This document shows, one piece after another, positions 61,641 through 64,000 of a stretch of 64,000 nucleotides of DNA. Position numbers and translations under genes: made by a program. A model generated the notes under the pieces. That model saw nothing but the letters and a program-made list of their open reading frames with translations, did not search any database and had not been told where the DNA came from. This stretch comes from RFPW01 sp040401595 (lineage in GTDB: Bacteria > Pseudomonadota > Gammaproteobacteria > Burkholderiales > Burkholderiaceae_E), in contig JBBAOE010000005.1 in assembly GCA_040401595.1 (NCBI GenBank), forward strand, positions 62,001 through 126,000, given 5' to 3'. Each line of letters opens with the position of its first letter. Positions within the stretch are counted from its first letter, which is position 1.

Positions 61641-64000
61641 TCAACGACATCGACTTGAATGGGGCACGGCAGGCCATGAAGCACCCGAAACCGTCACCGC
61701 ATTGAGCGCCTGCAAAATCGCCTCTGGCGTCGCAGGTGCTCGAAGCGGTGGCTGTTGTTTGTGTCCGCCCACCGCGGAAATCGCATCCCGGATCGCAAGA
61801 AAGACCGAGAAAGCCAGCAGTAACGGAGGCTCACCGACCGCTTTGCTGCGGTGAATACTGTCCTCGACATTGCGGTTCTCGAATAGCGCCACCCGTACGT
61901 CCGCCAGTGCATCGTTGGCCGTCGGTATCTTGTAGGTACTGGGTGCGTGGGTGAGCAAGGCTCCGGTCTGGGCGTTCCAGACCAGTTCCTCGCTGGTGAG
62001 CCAGCCCATGCCCTGGATGAAGGCGCCTTCCACCTGCCCCAGGTCAATCGCGGGGTTCAGGGACTGTCCTACGTCGTGCAACAGGTCCGCACGCAGGAGC
62101 TTCCACTCCCCCGTGATCGTATCGATCACGACCTCGCTGACTGAGGCGCCATACGAAAAGTAAGAGAACGGCCGCCCGGTCATTGTGGTCCGGTCCCAGT
62201 GCAGTCCCGGCGTTGCGTAGAAGCCGTCGCTCCAGAGCTGAACCCGCTTCGTATAGGCAAGAGCGGCCAGCACCTCAAACCGCATTTCCTGACCGCCGCC
62301 GCGCACCATGCCTTCGGCAAAAACAACCGCCTCAGACGCACACGCATGATGTTGTGCAAAACAGTCTGACAATCGATCCCGAATTTTCCGCGCTGCCGCC
62401 TGCGCCGCCTTGCAGTTCAGGTCACTGCCGGTCGACGCCGCGGTCGCTGAGGTATTCGCAACCTTGCTCGTATCGGTGGCCGTGCTGCGCACCCGATCCA
62501 TCCCCAAACCCAATTCTTGGGCGACCACCTGGGCGACCTTGGTATTGAGCCCCTGTCCCATCTCGGTGCCACCATGATTCACAAGAACAGAACCATCGGT
62601 GTAGACATGAACCAAGGCCCCGGCCTGGTTGAGATGCGCCAGATTGAACGAAATTCCAAACTTGACCGGGGTGAGTGCCAAGCCTTTGCGCAGCACGCCC
62701 CCCTGGTCATTGAACCGCTGCACTTCGATCCGGCGGGCCTGATAGTCGCTCGTGCACAGGATCTCCTCGATCAACTTCGCCTCGACGTTATCGGTGATCC
62801 GTTGTCCGTACGGCGTGATGTTGCGGTCCTCCGTGCCATACAGGTTGACCAGACGGACCTCGAGCGGATCCAGGCCCAATGCACGGGCGATCTCGTCAAG
62901 GATCACTTCGATGGCAAGCGCCCCCTGTGGGCCGCCAAACCCACGGAACGCGGTATTGCTCTGCAGGTTGGTTCGGGCGAGGTAGCCGTGGATCGCCACC
63001 TCGGGCAGCCAGTAGGCGTTATCGAAATGGCAGATCGCGCGGGTCATGACCGGAGGGGACAGATCCGTCGAAAATCCCGCGTTGCCGATCAAGGTGACTT
63101 CAACACCCAACACCCTTCCGGCGTTGTCGTAGCCAACCTCATAATCCATCTCAAAAGGATGACGACGCCCCGTGATCAGAAAATCATCATCCCGGTCGAC
63201 GCGTAGTTTGACGGGACGCCGCAGTTTGGCAGCGGCCACGGATGCAAGAACCGAGAAGAGCGCTGACTGGGACTCCTTGCCGCCAAAGCCACCGCCCATC
63301 CGCCGGACCTCGACCAGCACCTGGTTGGCTGAGAGACCGAGTGCGTGAGCGATGATGGCCTGCATCTCGCTCGGGTGCTGGGTCGAGCAGTGGACACGAA
63401 TCCCGGCATCCTCAACCGGCATCGCGTAGGCGATGTGCCCTTCGAGATAGAAGTGTTCCTGACCGCCCAGGGAAAATTGACCCGTCAGTGTATGGGGCGC
63501 GCAATCGATGGCCACGCGCAGCGCACCGCTGCGGGACTCACGATGCAAGTGCATCGGCGGGCAGATGGTGCGCCCTTGTACTTGCGCTTCCCGTGGACAA
63601 AAAACGGCGGGTAGCGACTCGATCTGCAACACATCCGGAGCGCATGCGGCAGCCCGGCGTGCCTGGTCGCGGGACCTGGCGATCACCAGAAAGACGGGTT
63701 GCCCGACATAGTGAACAAACTCTGCTGCCAATGCGGGATCGTCTTGCGCAAGCGGGCCAACATTGTTGATACCGGGAATATCCGCAGCGACGAAAACCGC
63801 CACGACCCCGGGCATCCGTTGAAGTGTCAGGAGGTCGATGCTCAGCAAACGCCCGTGAGCAACCGGTGAAAGTCCGACTGCCGCATGCAGAGTTCCCGCC
63901 AACTCGGGCAGATCATCCAGATAGGTCGCGCCACCCGTGACATGCAGATGGGCTGATTCATGCGGCAGAGAGCGCCCGACCGGCCCGGGATACTGAGCCT
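61641..64000 (-). CDS. xdhB: Xanthine dehydrogenase molybdopterin-binding subunit XdhB (5' end cut by window)
   Basis: Large molybdenum-hydroxylase subunit that oxidises hypoxanthine/xanthine to urate. The frame continues to the window edge beyond an internal TTG at 63902: residues before it read GRSLPHESAHLHVTGGATYL, the true N-terminal region of XdhB. In 786 visible residues I see MGGGFGGKESQ, AFRGFGGPQGALAIEVILD, GTEMGQGLNTKVAQVVAQELG and the catalytic Glu in KAVGEPPLLLAFSVF near the C terminus. The FeS/FAD subunit xdhA should lie just outside the window. No XdhC maturation gene follows; prlC is next. Confidence 0.94.
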   Translation of the reverse strand, partial: AQYPGPVGRSLPHESAHLHVTGGATYLDDLPELAGTLHAAVGLSPVAHGRLLSIDLLTLQRMPGVVAVFVAADIPGINNVGPLAQDDPALAAEFVHYVGQPVFLVIARSRDQARRAAACAPDVLQIESLPAVFCPREAQVQGRTICPPMHLHRESRSGALRVAIDCAPHTLTGQFSLGGQEHFYLEGHIAYAMPVEDAGIRVHCSTQHPSEMQAIIAHALGLSANQVLVEVRRMGGGFGGKESQSALFSVLASVAAAKLRRPVKLRVDRDDDFLITGRRHPFEMDYEVGYDNAGRVLGVEVTLIGNAGFSTDLSPPVMTRAICHFDNAYWLPEVAIHGYLARTNLQSNTAFRGFGGPQGALAIEVILDEIARALGLDPLEVRLVNLYGTEDRNITPYGQRITDNVEAKLIEEILCTSDYQARRIEVQRFNDQGGVLRKGLALTPVKFGISFNLAHLNQAGALVHVYTDGSVLVNHGGTEMGQGLNTKVAQVVAQELGLGMDRVRSTATDTSKVANTSATAASTGSDLNCKAAQAAARKIRDRLSDCFAQHHACASEAVVFAEGMVRGGGQEMRFEVLAALAYTKRVQLWSDGFYATPGLHWDRTTMTGRPFSYFSYGASVSEVVIDTITGEWKLLRADLLHDVGQSLNPAIDLGQVEGAFIQGMGWLTSEELVWNAQTGALLTHAPSTYKIPTANDALADVRVALFENRNVEDSIHRSKAVGEPPLLLAFSVFLAIRDAISAVGGHKQQPPLRAPATPEAILQALNAVTVSGASWPAVPHSSRCR

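Noticed and set aside
1..64000. tRNA, rRNA, CRISPR array, insertion sequence, integrase or prophage
   Set aside because: No cloverleaf with a GGTTCGA-type arm, no rRNA stretch, no spaced repeat array and no transposase or integrase frame was recognised.

Overview
The window reads as a chromosomal segment of a high-GC betaproteobacterium, almost certainly order Burkholderiales. The evidence is gene order and protein character: rpmF-plsX-fabHDG-acpP-fabF ... mucD-lepA-lepB-rnc-era-recO-pdxJ-acpS-nagZ on one strand is the classical Burkholderiales arrangement, as are the rluC/rne divergence followed by moaA-moeA, and the urate hydroxylase (PuuD) route of purine breakdown. The genus cannot be fixed from the sequence alone. 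A run of exactly 100 N flanked by a perfect 55-bp duplication shows that this is a scaffolded draft or metagenome assembly.

Layout. 1-15.9 kb (minus strand): a dense housekeeping block for fatty-acid and phospholipid synthesis (yceD, rpmF, plsX, fabH, fabD, fabG, acpP, fabF), envelope proteolysis (mucD), translation and secretion (lepA, lepB), RNA processing (rnc, era), recO, pdxJ, acpS and a truncated nagZ. The rpoE-rseA-rseB genes often found between fabF and mucD are missing; a small YgfX-like membrane protein sits there. 16.0-21.2 kb: maf (yceF) and an RsmI-type methyltransferase on the plus strand converge on a translationally coupled rluC-HAD-Rieske-sppA block. 20.7-24.4 kb: RNase E with a leader of about 530 bp. 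24.5-32.6 kb: a small unknown gene, moaA-moeA, an MFS carrier, two c-type cytochromes, a MoxR/CoxE pair and a spermidine-synthase-like protein. 32.7-46.3 kb: htpG, acuI, dsbB, parC, ettA, creA, parE, kup, srkA. 46.4-49.0 kb: gnd-zwf. 49.1-49.8 kb: a stand-alone FtsH-type (M41-like) metalloprotease domain. 49.9-64 kb: a purine-catabolism island.

The purine island covers every step from xanthine to ureidoglycolate: XdhB (molybdenum hydroxylase, cut by the window end), PuuD (membrane urate hydroxylase with a cytochrome c tail), HiuH, a UraD-AllC fusion and PuuE. Beside it lie an NMT1/SsuA-type ABC transporter, an acetamidase/formamidase-family enzyme and an SDR, whose substrates are not settled. 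Moco made by MoaA/MoeA would supply the xanthine dehydrogenase.

The most notable observations are the stand-alone M41-like protease, the HIU hydrolase with an inserted Gly/Ala/Ser/Pro-rich loop, the UraD-AllC fusion hidden by an artificial assembly gap, the missing rpoE-rse genes, an antisense C-terminal overlap between the methyltransferase and sppA, and a small orphan gene next to rne with a strong ribosome-binding site and a leader hairpin. I found no rRNA, tRNA, CRISPR array, insertion sequence or prophage. No clearly new multi-gene system is evident. The best candidates for new biology are single genes and the unassigned enzymes and transporter of the purine island.
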